Shown here piece by piece: positions 36,151 to 43,917 of a stretch of 64,000 nt of DNA. A model generated the notes under the pieces. That model made no database searches and was not told where the DNA came from. It saw only the letters and a program-made list of their open reading frames with translations. The DNA is taken from assembly GCF_028771845.1 (NCBI RefSeq), contig NZ_CP118270.1:4340001-4404000 (forward strand), given 5' to 3'. How positions within the stretch are numbered: position 1 is the first letter of the stretch; every line of letters begins with the position of its first letter. The translations under genes were made by a program, and so were the position numbers. This stretch comes from Paenibacillus marchantiae (lineage in GTDB: Bacteria > Bacillota > Bacilli > Paenibacillales > Paenibacillaceae).

Positions 36151-36621
36151 ATGTTCATTAGAGAGATAGAAGAAAGAGATAATCAAGAAGTAGAGTCTCT
36201 GATTCGAAGTTGTTTGATCGAATTCGGGGCCAATAAATCTGGGACAGCGTGGGCTGATCCGAATCTGGGCGATTTTTATCATCTTTATCAACGCGAGGGC
36301 TCCAGGTATTGGGTGGTTGAGCATAACTCAACCGTTGTAGCTGGCTGCGGTATCGGACCCGTGGAGGGATTTTCACATATTTGTGAGTTGCAGAAGATGT
36401 ATGCCTTAAAAGAAGCACGAGGCACCGGAATCTCATATGAATTGCTTCAGATTTCCCTTGATTTTGCCAAAGAACACTATGAACAATGTTATCTTGAGAC
36501 GCTTAACAATATGGTTGCGGCCAACAAGTTCTATATCAAGAACGGTTTTATTCCTTTAGAAGAACCGTTAAATGCAACGGAGCATTTTGCTTGTGATGCA
36601 TGGTATATCAAAACATTATAA
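36151..36621 (+). CDS. GNAT-family N-acetyltransferase
   Basis: A 156-residue enzyme; GGAGG stands eight bases before the ATG, and a TATAAT box lies at 36097-36102. The acetyl-CoA motif appears as LQKMYALKEARGTGISYELL (motif A, R/Q-x-x-G-x-G/A), followed by the C-terminal ANKFYIKNGFIPLEEPL. The acceptor substrate is not evident. It most resembles YfjC/PhnO-like small GNATs. Monocistronic. Confidence 0.9.
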   Translation: MFIREIEERDNQEVESLIRSCLIEFGANKSGTAWADPNLGDFYHLYQREGSRYWVVEHNSTVVAGCGIGPVEGFSHICELQKMYALKEARGTGISYELLQISLDFAKEHYEQCYLETLNNMVAANKFYIKNGFIPLEEPLNATEHFACDAWYIKTL

Positions 36622-36642
36622 ATTCCACAACTCATGCCAAAG

Positions 36643-36687
36643 AGCCTAGTTCAAGCGGCAGATTGCCGACGATGAATTAGGCTTTTT
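36643..36687. terminator. Terminator of the GNAT gene
   Basis: 11-bp stem AGCCTAGTTCA / TGAATTAGGCT (one G-T) with an inner hairpin GCGGCA/TGCCGA, followed by five T. Weak in the reverse direction. Confidence 0.78.
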
Positions 36688-36711
36688 GAGCATTTTATAT
36701 ACCCATTTACG

Positions 36712-37308
36712 TTAAAGAAACGTCAAACAGAGCTGCTCTACAATGCGGTCAGGAGAGTTGCCGCGTACGTTTTTTTGAAACAGATACGAATCATTACTCA
36801 TGGCAGTCAGAAGCATGTCCGTTTTGAACAAGCTGATGGCCTGCGATTCGTCGCTCTCTGTTGCCATCTCTTCGAATAATCCAAATAGCTGTTGATGCAA
36901 TTGGTCATAAAGAGGACTTGAGGTTCTGGACTCTGATCCTTGATATACTGCATTCTCGATGCCCGAGAGCAGCTCCGCATTTTTCTCTCTAAACTGGATA
37001 AACAACGTCAGCAGACCCCGCAATCGCTCAGTTGGTGGATACTGTGCGTTTTCCTGCAAATATATCTCCACATCATCGAAGAACAGCGCTGCGTTATCTT
37101 TGATCAAGTCCATACATAACTCACTTTTATTGCGGTATCGGCGGTATAAGGTACCCGCTCCAATCTGCGCTTCGGAAGCGATCTGATTCATGCTGACCCG
37201 CTCCACGCCGTGCAGCTCGAATAATGTGCTAGCCACATCCAAGATACGTTGGCGATTCTCGGCAGCATCCCGTCGCTCCGAACGAGAGGTTGTATTGGTT
37301 TTATCCAC
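36712..37308 (-). CDS. TetR-family regulator of the isochorismatase-like/P450 operon
   Basis: A 198-residue regulator with a GTG start and AGGAAG ten bases upstream. The helix-turn-helix at about residues 25-70 reads VERVSMNQIASEAQIGAGTLYRRYRNKSEL. The ligand domain (about 80-198) contains LRGLLTLFIQFREKNAELLSGIENA. It is divergent from an isochorismatase-like gene whose promoter carries two matching palindromes. Repression of that operon, and perhaps of itself, is expected. Confidence 0.9.
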   Translation of the reverse strand: MDKTNTTSRSERRDAAENRQRILDVASTLFELHGVERVSMNQIASEAQIGAGTLYRRYRNKSELCMDLIKDNAALFFDDVEIYLQENAQYPPTERLRGLLTLFIQFREKNAELLSGIENAVYQGSESRTSSPLYDQLHQQLFGLFEEMATESDESQAISLFKTDMLLTAMSNDSYLFQKNVRGNSPDRIVEQLCLTFL

Positions 37309-37342
37309 TGTCTGTCACTTCCTATCCTTCAACGTCCAAAAT

Positions 37343-37400
37343 TTGACAAGGGGAGAACCCTCCGTTTAATATCAAGAAGAGGTTAAGCGGAGAGTTCTCC
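37343..37400 (+). promoter_or_regulatory. Promoter with twin TetR-type operators
   Basis: TTGACA (37343-37348) and TAATAT (37367-37372) form a promoter with an 18-bp spacer. The palindromes GGAGAACCCTCC (37352-37363) and GGAGAGTTCTCC (37389-37400) lie in the spacer and just past the start point, 37 bp centre to centre. They are parts of a larger inverted repeat whose arms end in TTTAA/TTAAG. The left arm is upstream of the start point, so this is a DNA operator and not an RNA hairpin. Confidence 0.72.
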
Positions 37401-37437
37401 TTTTAATCTTAATCAAAACGAGAGGAATGTGCAACCC

Positions 37438-38019
37438 ATGGAGAGTCATCATAACCAAGCTGCACTTCTGGTCATGGATATGCAGAACATCATTGTATCG
37501 CAATATGCGAAGCACGAGGATGCACTGTTCCCTTTTCAGAAAGCGATAGAAGCAGCTCGCAGACATAACGTACCTGTGATTTTTGTGAAGGTTGGTCATC
37601 GCCAGGATTCCCCTCCAATCAGTGAGCGCAACAAATTGTTTGGAAAAAAGTCGAGCCGTGGTGGAGAGAACGCAGCCAATCCGGCGATGAAAATGGCAAT
37701 GGACATTCACGAATCGGTACAGCCGCTTCCAGGAGAGCACATTGTGGACAAGTTCCGCGTCAGTGGATTCTCAGGAAGCAACCTGGAAAACCTTCTTCAA
37801 TCCCATGGCATTAATACACTTATTCTTAGCGGTATCGCAACAAGTGGAGTAGTGCTGTCTACCTTGTGTGAGGCGGCGGATAAGGATTACGCGCTGACTG
37901 TACTTTCTGATGCTTGTCTGGATAGGGACCCTGAAGTTCATCGAGTTCTCGTAGAGAGCGTATTCCCCAAACAAGCTGATGTGCTGACAGTAGATGATTG
38001 GATAAATTCATTAATGTAA
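37438..38019 (+). CDS. Isochorismatase-like hydrolase lacking the catalytic cysteine
   Basis: A 193-residue cysteine-hydrolase-superfamily protein. ATG 37438 stands 12 bases after GAGAGG; GTG 37429 is possible but very close. Conserved Asp14 (LLVMDMQN) and the Lys of DKFRVSGF are present. The nucleophile position, normally TxxCVxxT, reads IATSGVVLST, so there is no Cys. True isochorismatases such as PhzD also lack that Cys and use a different mechanism; this subgroup has the ending DACLDRDPEVHRVLVESVFPKQ. It forms an operon with the P450 gene 35 bases on and is under the TetR operators. Confidence 0.85.
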   Translation: MESHHNQAALLVMDMQNIIVSQYAKHEDALFPFQKAIEAARRHNVPVIFVKVGHRQDSPPISERNKLFGKKSSRGGENAANPAMKMAMDIHESVQPLPGEHIVDKFRVSGFSGSNLENLLQSHGINTLILSGIATSGVVLSTLCEAADKDYALTVLSDACLDRDPEVHRVLVESVFPKQADVLTVDDWINSLM

Positions 38020-38054
38020 ACCAATAAAATGGTCGAAGCGAAGGGATGGTAATT

Positions 38055-39317
38055 ATGAGTGAGTTAGATCTTAATGTTTCACAAAAAGCAGCACTGAGCC
38101 TGTTTAGTGGGGAAAGTGGTGAAAATCCGTTTTCACTGATCAAGCAATTGCGTGAAACAGGTCCTGTTATTCCAGTATCCTTGCCAATGGGTGGTACAGA
38201 TCGCGGGCAATGGTTGGTCACACGAATGGAAGAAGCGTCACAGGTACTCAAAGATCATGCCCACTTCACGGTAGACCCACTCTCCATCGACGGCAATGAG
38301 AATATTCTGAAAGCCTATGTGGAAAACGTAGATCCAGATGCTCCTCCAACGTTCTTTACCGGAAAATCAATGCTCTCTGTAGATGATCCTGATCATCGGA
38401 GATTACGTCGACTGGTCTCCAAAGCCTTTACCCCCAAATATATGGAAAGTCTTCGTCCACGTGTGCAGCAGATCGCTGATGAGTTACTGGATCAGGTTCA
38501 ATCCCAGGGTGAGATGGACTTGGTCAAGGACTACGCCTTTCCCTTACCGATTCATGTGATATCCGATATGCTGGGAGTACCTAAAGCAGATCGCCCGCAG
38601 ATCCAGACCTGGTCCTCCGCGATTGCACACGGTCTGGGCCTCGGAGTGCGTGAACCAGGAGTGGAGGAACACCTCAAAGCCTTCGGTGACTATACCGCAC
38701 AACTGGTAGCTGAGAAACGCAAACATCCTGCGGATGATTTGATCAGTCAATTGATTGCTATAGAAGAAGAGGGCGATCGACTAAGTGAACCAGAACTGCT
38801 ATCCATGATTACGTTATTGATCTTTGCTGGCCATGAGACGACATCCAATCTGATTGCTACGGGTGCAATGATGTTATTGGATCATCCTGAACAATTGGAG
38901 AAGCTTAAGGCTGATCTTAGTCTGGCACCTTCTGCTGTTGAAGAATTGCTGCGTTTTAACGGGCCTGCAACCATTGCTGGACCTCGTTTTGCGACTCAGG
39001 ATATAGAGCTGGCAGGGCAACAGATCAAAAAGGGAGATATGGTCATCCCCGTGCTGAAATCAGCCAATCGGGATGAACTTCAATTTGAACAGCCAGAGGA
39101 TCTGGATGTTACACGTCATATTAATCGTCATCTGGCTTTTGGTCATGGCATTCATTCCTGCTTGGGAGCTCCACTTGCTCGTGTGGAGGGAGATATCGCC
39201 TTTACAACATTGTTAAGACGCATGCCTAATCTGCGACTTAATATTCCTCGGGAAAACATTGAGTGGCATTTGGCGCTAAGTTCGCAGAGCCTGGCTGCCT
39301 TACCTGTCGCATTTTAG
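38055..39317 (+). CDS. Cytochrome P450 (CYP107-like)
   Basis: A 420-residue soluble P450. I prefer ATG 38055, ten bases after GAAGGG, to ATG 38046. The heme-thiolate loop is FGHGIHSCLGAP with Cys369; the I-helix oxygen-activation motif is AGHETT (258-263); the K-helix ExxR is Glu297-Arg300 (EELLR). The wording (SVDDPDHRRLRRLVSKAFTPK, ISQLIAIEEEGDRLSEPELL) resembles the CYP107 group of Bacilli, such as PksS and YjiB, which hydroxylate fatty acids, polyketides or drugs. Ferredoxin and reductase must come from elsewhere. Pairing with an isochorismatase-like protein under a TetR regulator suggests metabolism of a small toxic compound. Confidence 0.93.
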   Translation: MSELDLNVSQKAALSLFSGESGENPFSLIKQLRETGPVIPVSLPMGGTDRGQWLVTRMEEASQVLKDHAHFTVDPLSIDGNENILKAYVENVDPDAPPTFFTGKSMLSVDDPDHRRLRRLVSKAFTPKYMESLRPRVQQIADELLDQVQSQGEMDLVKDYAFPLPIHVISDMLGVPKADRPQIQTWSSAIAHGLGLGVREPGVEEHLKAFGDYTAQLVAEKRKHPADDLISQLIAIEEEGDRLSEPELLSMITLLIFAGHETTSNLIATGAMMLLDHPEQLEKLKADLSLAPSAVEELLRFNGPATIAGPRFATQDIELAGQQIKKGDMVIPVLKSANRDELQFEQPEDLDVTRHINRHLAFGHGIHSCLGAPLARVEGDIAFTTLLRRMPNLRLNIPRENIEWHLALSSQSLAALPVAF

Positions 39318-39363
39318 CAGCAAGAGTTAGAGCTAGCTTCTATCGGCAAGAAAAAAATATATA

Positions 39364-39399
39364 CCCAAAAAATCCGCCATGTTTGGCGGATTTCTTGGG
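39364..39399. terminator. Bidirectional terminator between the P450 and dehydrogenase genes
   Basis: Stem AAATCCGCCA / TGGCGGATTT within outer arms CCCAA / TTGGG. Confidence 0.8.
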
Positions 39400-39455
39400 T
39401 TAGGCTATAAGTTTTATGACGATAGGCAACACTCCAGGAATAAAGCTGTTTGATA

Positions 39456-40475
39456 TTATGCTAGATCGATTACCACTTTAACGGTTTCTTTGGCTTCAAT
39501 GGCCGTAGTAAAGGCTTCCTGAATATCATCCAGCTTATATACATGAGTGACCAGTGTGGACAGTTCTTCTTGGAAGCTGGTCAGATACTCCACCACCTTG
39601 CTAAAATCCTCGTGGGTGTAGCCACTGGAGCCTTTGATCTGAACTTCTTTGGACATGACCTGATGTAAACTGATCGGTACTTCGGATTTATACACGGCAA
39701 TAATCGATATTTTGGCTTTAGGTTTGACGATCTTCATCATGTTCTCAAACAAAGCCGGAGCGCCTGCCGCATCAATAAATACATCGACATCCGGGACGTC
39801 AACACCGTAAACATTCACAGAACCGTAATGTCCAATCAACCCTTCTTCAAGTGCAGTTTCACCTGTATTCACGGTTAGAGCCCCAAGTCCGGCAGCTTTA
39901 GCCAAGCGCCATTCGTCCATATCAACTACGCAGACATGTTTCATACCTTCAGCAATCAAACTGGCAGCGGCCAGCAAGCCGATCGGACCTGCACCCATCA
40001 CGACAATGTGGTCTTCGGGCTCAGGGCTGGTACTGAAAGCGCCGTGTCGCCCAACACTCATTGGTTCAATCAGTGAAGCGACTTCTGCGGGTACCGTTTT
40101 ACCCATTTTGTACAGGTTATAATCAAGCTCGGCGTCTTCTATTAATACATACTGGGAAAATCCGGAGCATTCCAGGGATTTGCGTCTTCCTGCTTTTTTG
40201 GCAGTGATGGGATTGATCCCGACGCGCATTCCGATTTCTATCATTGGAGAAACTTCTGAGCCAATTTCGACAATATCACCAACCATTTCATGTCCAAATT
40301 CTGAACCAAGGCTGATGCCCATGTCACCTTTGCCAGCCTTTACAATATTAATATCAGTGCCGCAGATGCCGGCCCGCACATTTCTGACCAGAACATCTCG
40401 GGGACCTACGACCGGGATTGATCTTTCTTCAACACGAATATCATTTTTACCATAATAGATGGCTGCTTTCATCAT
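39456..40475 (-). CDS. Medium-chain zinc-type alcohol/polyol dehydrogenase without the structural zinc loop
   Basis: A 339-residue MDR protein; AAGGAG lies seven bases before the first of two ATG codons. Catalytic zinc ligands are present: Cys in AGICGTD and His-Glu in FGHEMVG; the Rossmann motif is VVMGAGPIGLLAA. The four-cysteine structural zinc segment normally near residue 100 is replaced by NPITAKKAGRRKSLECSGF, with a single Cys. This resembles some sorbitol/threonine-dehydrogenase-like or ketoreductase branches. It stands alone between terminator and promoter regions, and its substrate is not evident. Confidence 0.88.
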   Translation of the reverse strand: MMKAAIYYGKNDIRVEERSIPVVGPRDVLVRNVRAGICGTDINIVKAGKGDMGISLGSEFGHEMVGDIVEIGSEVSPMIEIGMRVGINPITAKKAGRRKSLECSGFSQYVLIEDAELDYNLYKMGKTVPAEVASLIEPMSVGRHGAFSTSPEPEDHIVVMGAGPIGLLAAASLIAEGMKHVCVVDMDEWRLAKAAGLGALTVNTGETALEEGLIGHYGSVNVYGVDVPDVDVFIDAAGAPALFENMMKIVKPKAKISIIAVYKSEVPISLHQVMSKEVQIKGSSGYTHEDFSKVVEYLTSFQEELSTLVTHVYKLDDIQEAFTTAIEAKETVKVVIDLA

Positions 40476-40639
40476 GACTTCACTCCTTATGACTGATTAT
40501 CGTCCATTTGCTGATGCTGCCTATGAACGATTCGATAGGACAATCATGAAGTACGGATGTTTCCAAGTTGTTAGCAAGATGTTTGAGAGATATGAATTAA
40601 AATGATGAATTGAAAATAATAGAGCGGTGTGCACCGCCA

Positions 40640-40671
40640 TAAACAATTTGTTAACAACTTTTTATTATAAT
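40640..40671 (+). promoter_or_regulatory. Autoregulatory promoter: two tandem 11-bp repeats and -10 box
   Basis: TAAACAATTTG (40640-40650) and TTAACAACTTT (40651-40661) are back-to-back 11-mers, followed after four bases by TATAAT (40666-40671). No proper -35 is present; the repeats occupy its place. The layout TTAACA-N5-TTAACA is that of PhoP-type boxes in Bacillus. The same unit recurs before the gene at 42608 with the same distance to its -10. Confidence 0.7.
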
Positions 40672-40707
40672 GACCCCATTCAGTCAGCTGGAAAGGATGT
40701 TTTTTAT

Positions 40708-41379
40708 ATGATCCATATACTTGTTGTGGAAGACGATACCAAACTCAATCGAATTATTTGCACCTATCTATCGAATAATGGGTACGAGGCCAAAGGCTGC
40801 TTTAATCCACGTGAGGCATATGATTTGATGTATAACCAGATGTACGATCTTCTCATTTCCGATGTGATGATGCCAGAGATTGATGGCTTTGAATTTGCGG
40901 AGACCGTAAGAGGCATCAATAAGAACATTCCCATTCTTTTTATTACCGCCCGTGATGATATTTCCTCCAAACAAAGAGGTTTCCTTGCAGGCATCGACGA
41001 TTACATGGTCAAACCGGTGGATCTGGACGAATTGGTTCTGCGTGTGGGTGCTCTCCTGCGGCGGGCCAATATCGCACATGAGAAGAAATTGATTGTAGGC
41101 AGTCTGCTGATGGACGCTAATGATATGACGACCACGGTGGATGGCAAAGAAATTCCTGTGACAGTCCGGGAATTCAACATTCTATATAAATTGTTATCTT
41201 ATCCGAAACATACCTTCTCACGAGCTCAGCTTATGGATGAGTTCTGGGGTATCGAAAGTCAGACGAGCCTGCGTGCCGTGGACGTATATATTGTCAAACT
41301 TCGCGACAAGTTCTCCAGTTGTGAAGATTTCAAGATCATGACGGTACATGGTCTGGGTTATAAGGCCGTACTGCAATGA
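40708..41379 (+). CDS. OmpR/PhoB-type response regulator
   Basis: A 223-residue regulator; the ATG has GGAAAGGA nine bases upstream, and the open frame upstream of it is not coding. The receiver domain has Asp9/Asp10, phospho-acceptor Asp52 (LLISDVMMP) and Lys102 (DYMVKPV). The C-terminal winged helix (about 125-223) shows VREFNILYKLLSYPKHTFSRAQL and the wing TVHGLGYKAVL. It overlaps the kinase gene by 4 bp. The tandem repeats upstream of it and of the 42608 operon are its probable binding sites. Confidence 0.93.
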   Translation: MIHILVVEDDTKLNRIICTYLSNNGYEAKGCFNPREAYDLMYNQMYDLLISDVMMPEIDGFEFAETVRGINKNIPILFITARDDISSKQRGFLAGIDDYMVKPVDLDELVLRVGALLRRANIAHEKKLIVGSLLMDANDMTTTVDGKEIPVTVREFNILYKLLSYPKHTFSRAQLMDEFWGIESQTSLRAVDVYIVKLRDKFSSCEDFKIMTVHGLGYKAVLQ

Positions 41380-42443
41380 ACAAGAAGCAGAAACCTGATG
41401 CACGAATCAAGTCCCATCTTTTTTCATGGAAAGAGTTCCTATTTACCTACCTTTTGCTGTCGATCCTGACGGCGGGTCAAGCGCTAATCTATGATGCGTA
41501 TTTACCGGTGGAAGTTGTGCCGTGGCAATACATTTTCGGAATCTCGGGATATTGGAGCATTGTGAGTCTCATTTTTTGCCTGGTTACCGCACGACAAAGG
41601 TACAAAACGTTTGATAAGCCTATGCGAAAACTCAGTGAGGCTGCAAAGCAGGTGGCAGAAGGCGACTTCTCAGTATATCTCGAACCGATTCATAGAGCGG
41701 ACAAGCTGAACTATGTGGATGTCATGTTTGAGGACTTTAACAAGATGGTGGAGGAATTGAACAGCATTGAGACGTTGAAAAACGACTTTATATCGAATGT
41801 ATCCCATGAAATCAAGACACCGTTGTCGGTCATTCATGGCTACGCCACGGCCCTGCAGCAGGATGATTTGGAACCCGATCTTCGAAAGGAATATACGGAT
41901 ACTATTATTTCCTCTACCAATAAGCTGGCGACGCTCGTCGTCAACATCCTCAAGCTGAACAAGCTGGAGAACCAGGAGATTCTGCCTGCTGCCGAGCCGT
42001 ATGATGTATGTAGGCAGCTAGTAGATTGCGCAATATATTTTGAAAATGCATGGGAAGAAAAAAATATTGAATTTGTGGTCGATATTGAGGATCGTGCGAT
42101 GATTCATGCTGAAGAGAGTATGCTGGAAATCGTATGGCATAACCTGATTTCCAATGCGCTTAAATTTACACCCTCCGGTGGAACAATTACCTTGAAGCAG
42201 AGTTCGGATGAAGATACGATCACGGTTATGGTATCCGATACAGGCTGCGGGATGGATGAGGAAACGATGAGGCATATCTTTGATAAATTCTATCAGGGCG
42301 ATGCTTCCCATCATGCGGAGGGGAACGGCTTGGGGCTTGCTCTTTCGCTCCGCGTTATTGAGCTGGTAGGAGGCGTTATATCCGTCAAAAGTGAACCTCA
42401 CAAAGGCACGACATTTACAGTCCAATTACAAGTTAAACGTTGA
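41376..42443 (+). CDS. Sensor histidine kinase of the OmpR-type pair
   Basis: A 355-residue kinase, translationally coupled by ATGA to the regulator gene. Two transmembrane helices (about 20-40 and 53-71) enclose only a dozen outer residues, so it has almost no extracellular sensor and probably senses within the membrane or through a partner protein. A HAMP-like linker follows, then the HisKA box NVSHEIKTPLSVIHGY with His144, N box WHNLISNALKFTP, G1 DTGCGMD, F box and G2 GNGLGLAL. Such intramembrane-sensing kinases often answer to envelope stress or antimicrobial peptides through neighbouring membrane proteins. Confidence 0.92.
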   Translation: MNKKQKPDARIKSHLFSWKEFLFTYLLLSILTAGQALIYDAYLPVEVVPWQYIFGISGYWSIVSLIFCLVTARQRYKTFDKPMRKLSEAAKQVAEGDFSVYLEPIHRADKLNYVDVMFEDFNKMVEELNSIETLKNDFISNVSHEIKTPLSVIHGYATALQQDDLEPDLRKEYTDTIISSTNKLATLVVNILKLNKLENQEILPAAEPYDVCRQLVDCAIYFENAWEEKNIEFVVDIEDRAMIHAEESMLEIVWHNLISNALKFTPSGGTITLKQSSDEDTITVMVSDTGCGMDEETMRHIFDKFYQGDASHHAEGNGLGLALSLRVIELVGGVISVKSEPHKGTTFTVQLQVKR

Positions 42444-42455
42444 TATGCAATGCAG

Positions 42456-42500
42456 AAGGGCAGCCTGAATTCGATACAATCCGAATTCAGGCTGCCCTTA
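42456..42500 (+). terminator. Terminator of the two-component operon
   Basis: A 16-bp perfect stem (GGGCAGCCTGAATTCG and its complement) with a short ATACAATC-type loop, followed by TTATTAAT. Confidence 0.82.
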
Positions 42501-42554
42501 TTAATATTTCGTTAACATTTCATAAGCAACTTATAAACAACTTACCGCTACGAT
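42501..42554 (+). promoter_or_regulatory. Four tandem 11-bp repeats and -10 box before the membrane operon
   Basis: The units TTAATATTTCG, TTAACATTTCA, TAAGCAACTTA and TAAACAACTTA follow each other without gaps (42501-42544). Four bases later stands TACGAT (42549-42554), a plausible -10. Spacing and unit match the arrangement in front of the response regulator gene at 40708, so this is probably a target promoter of that regulator or of a PhoP-like relative. Confidence 0.68.
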
Positions 42555-42607
42555 AGGAACATCCAATACAGGATGAAGCAAAAAACTTGAAGGAGTGTTG
42601 AAAAACC

Positions 42608-43141
42608 ATGAATGAACTAACTAAAAATGAACATAACTTTGTAGGCTATGAATACAAGGACATTACGGTAAAAAAGGACTCCGAGTCCGTTTATGCCGAT
42701 GGCTATACCCATTTTGGCTGGAAGTTGGAAGGCACCTCGACGCCCTTTCAGAATGTGGGTTCCGTAACAATGAAATTCAAGCGTGATCGCAAAATCCGCA
42801 ATAAGGCGGAGCTGACTCGTCTTCAGCGCCAGTTTGAAGCCTGTGTGACCGACATTGAAACGTTGGAACGTTCAAAGTTCACGAGTGCTTCTATCGTTGC
42901 CTATGGAATCGGTCTCGTAGGAACGGCATGTATGGCTGGCTCCGTATTTGCCTATCTGGACAATATGCTACCACTGTCTGTCATTCTTGCCATTCCCGGT
43001 TTTGCGGGCTGGATCATTCCGTATTTTAGTTTCAGTGGTATTCGGCGTAAAAAGACAGATAAAGTAACCCCTTTTATTGACAAGAAGTATGACGAAATCT
43101 ATGAAGTATGCGAGAAGGCCAATGGTTTGCTGGCCAAGTAA
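42608..43141 (+). CDS. Two-helix membrane protein of unknown function, first gene of the TCS-linked operon
   Basis: A 177-residue protein that I do not recognise. AGGAG stands 12 bases before the ATG, slightly far. Residues 1-90 are soluble and charged, with a possible short coiled coil around 60-88 (KIRNKAELTRLQRQFEACV). Two membrane helices follow (about 93-116 and 122-143), then a charged tail (RRKKTDKVTPFIDKKYDEIYEV). With both termini inside, the loop between helices is tiny. It begins an operon with a polytopic protein, a 26-residue membrane peptide and an MCP-like protein, directly behind the putative regulator boxes. Confidence 0.8.
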   Translation: MNELTKNEHNFVGYEYKDITVKKDSESVYADGYTHFGWKLEGTSTPFQNVGSVTMKFKRDRKIRNKAELTRLQRQFEACVTDIETLERSKFTSASIVAYGIGLVGTACMAGSVFAYLDNMLPLSVILAIPGFAGWIIPYFSFSGIRRKKTDKVTPFIDKKYDEIYEVCEKANGLLAK

Positions 43142-43146
43142 GAAAA

Positions 43147-43821
43147 ATGCATTCGGAAAGGAAGATAGATATTAAGGCAATCTTTGTTCAGTACCTCGAA
43201 AACAAGCAAGATCGAGCTGCCATGTCTAACGCTGCCTCTCTTGTCATCAACGCTTTGATCGGCATAGGCAAGTTAATCCTTGGTTTATATCTCCTTTCCG
43301 GATGGTTTATTACGAATGCGGTATATTATCTGATCCTTTGTGTTGCCAAAGCACAAGTGCTCCATCAATATAACGTAGCCAAAAGAATCGAATCCCCTCA
43401 GGAAAGGGTTGTATTGGAGATTCAAGTGTATAAACGCGGAGGAATTCTGCTGTGTATACTGGGCGTTTCCTATCTGTTGGTTTGTCTAAGAATGTATTTG
43501 CTTGGTGAAGCTTTTGTATTTAAAGGTTATATCGTGTATCTTGTAGCCGCCGTTGCTTTTACCAAGCTGGCTTTTGGTATTTCCGGAACAATCGCTAATC
43601 GGCATCTGAAAAATCCCTTGATCTCCACATTGAAATTGATTAACTTTACCGATGCCATGGTATCCATTGTTGTCACTCAAGCCACGTTGCTGACGATGGA
43701 AGGCTCACCTCATGCAATAAACACGAGTGCCTGCTTTGGCATGGGGTGCAGTGTGATGTTTTGTTTTATCGGGGTACGGATGATGCTCCATAAGAAAAAA
43801 GAGCCTGTAACGGAGGGATGA
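43147..43821 (+). CDS. Polytopic membrane protein of unknown function
   Basis: A 224-residue hydrophobic protein starting five bases after the stop of the previous gene. The ATG at 43147 lacks a clear ribosome binding site and may rely on coupling; AAAGGAAG at 43157-43164 could serve a rare ATT start at 43171, so the first residues are uncertain. About six membrane helices are visible (for example ASLVINALIGIGKLILGLYL, GILLCILGVSYLLVCLRMYL, GYIVYLVAAVAFTKLAFGI), with the central loop QYNVAKRIESPQERV inside. I do not recognise the family. Its end overlaps the ribosome binding region of the next, tiny gene. Confidence 0.75.
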   Translation: MHSERKIDIKAIFVQYLENKQDRAAMSNAASLVINALIGIGKLILGLYLLSGWFITNAVYYLILCVAKAQVLHQYNVAKRIESPQERVVLEIQVYKRGGILLCILGVSYLLVCLRMYLLGEAFVFKGYIVYLVAAVAFTKLAFGISGTIANRHLKNPLISTLKLINFTDAMVSIVVTQATLLTMEGSPHAINTSACFGMGCSVMFCFIGVRMMLHKKKEPVTEG

Positions 43822-43823
43822 AC

Positions 43824-43904
43824 ATGGAACTATGGTATGTAATCCTGCTTAACATCTGTCTAATCCTGATAAAAATCATCAAAGAGAAGTTCACAAGTCG
43901 CTGA
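43824..43904 (+). CDS. 26-residue single-helix membrane micropeptide
   Basis: A short frame beginning [20 protein letters not shown] and ending in a basic tail (KEKFTSR). CGGAGGG (43811-43817) is six bases before this ATG; an ATG at 43818 would add two residues but leaves no spacer. The peptide is one hydrophobic helix with a positively charged end, the usual form of small regulatory membrane peptides. Its stop codon lies at the ribosome binding site of the MCP-like gene (GAGGGGG, 43903-43909), so translation of the two may be coupled. Position and ribosome binding site are good evidence; function is unknown. Confidence 0.65.
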   Translation: MELWYVILLNICLILIKIIKEKFTSR

Positions 43905-43917
43905 GGGGGAACAAACC

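Noticed and set aside
37352..37400. Reading the large inverted repeat as an attenuator or riboswitch hairpin
   Set aside because: The left arm lies between the -35 and -10 boxes and would not be transcribed, so an operator is the better explanation.
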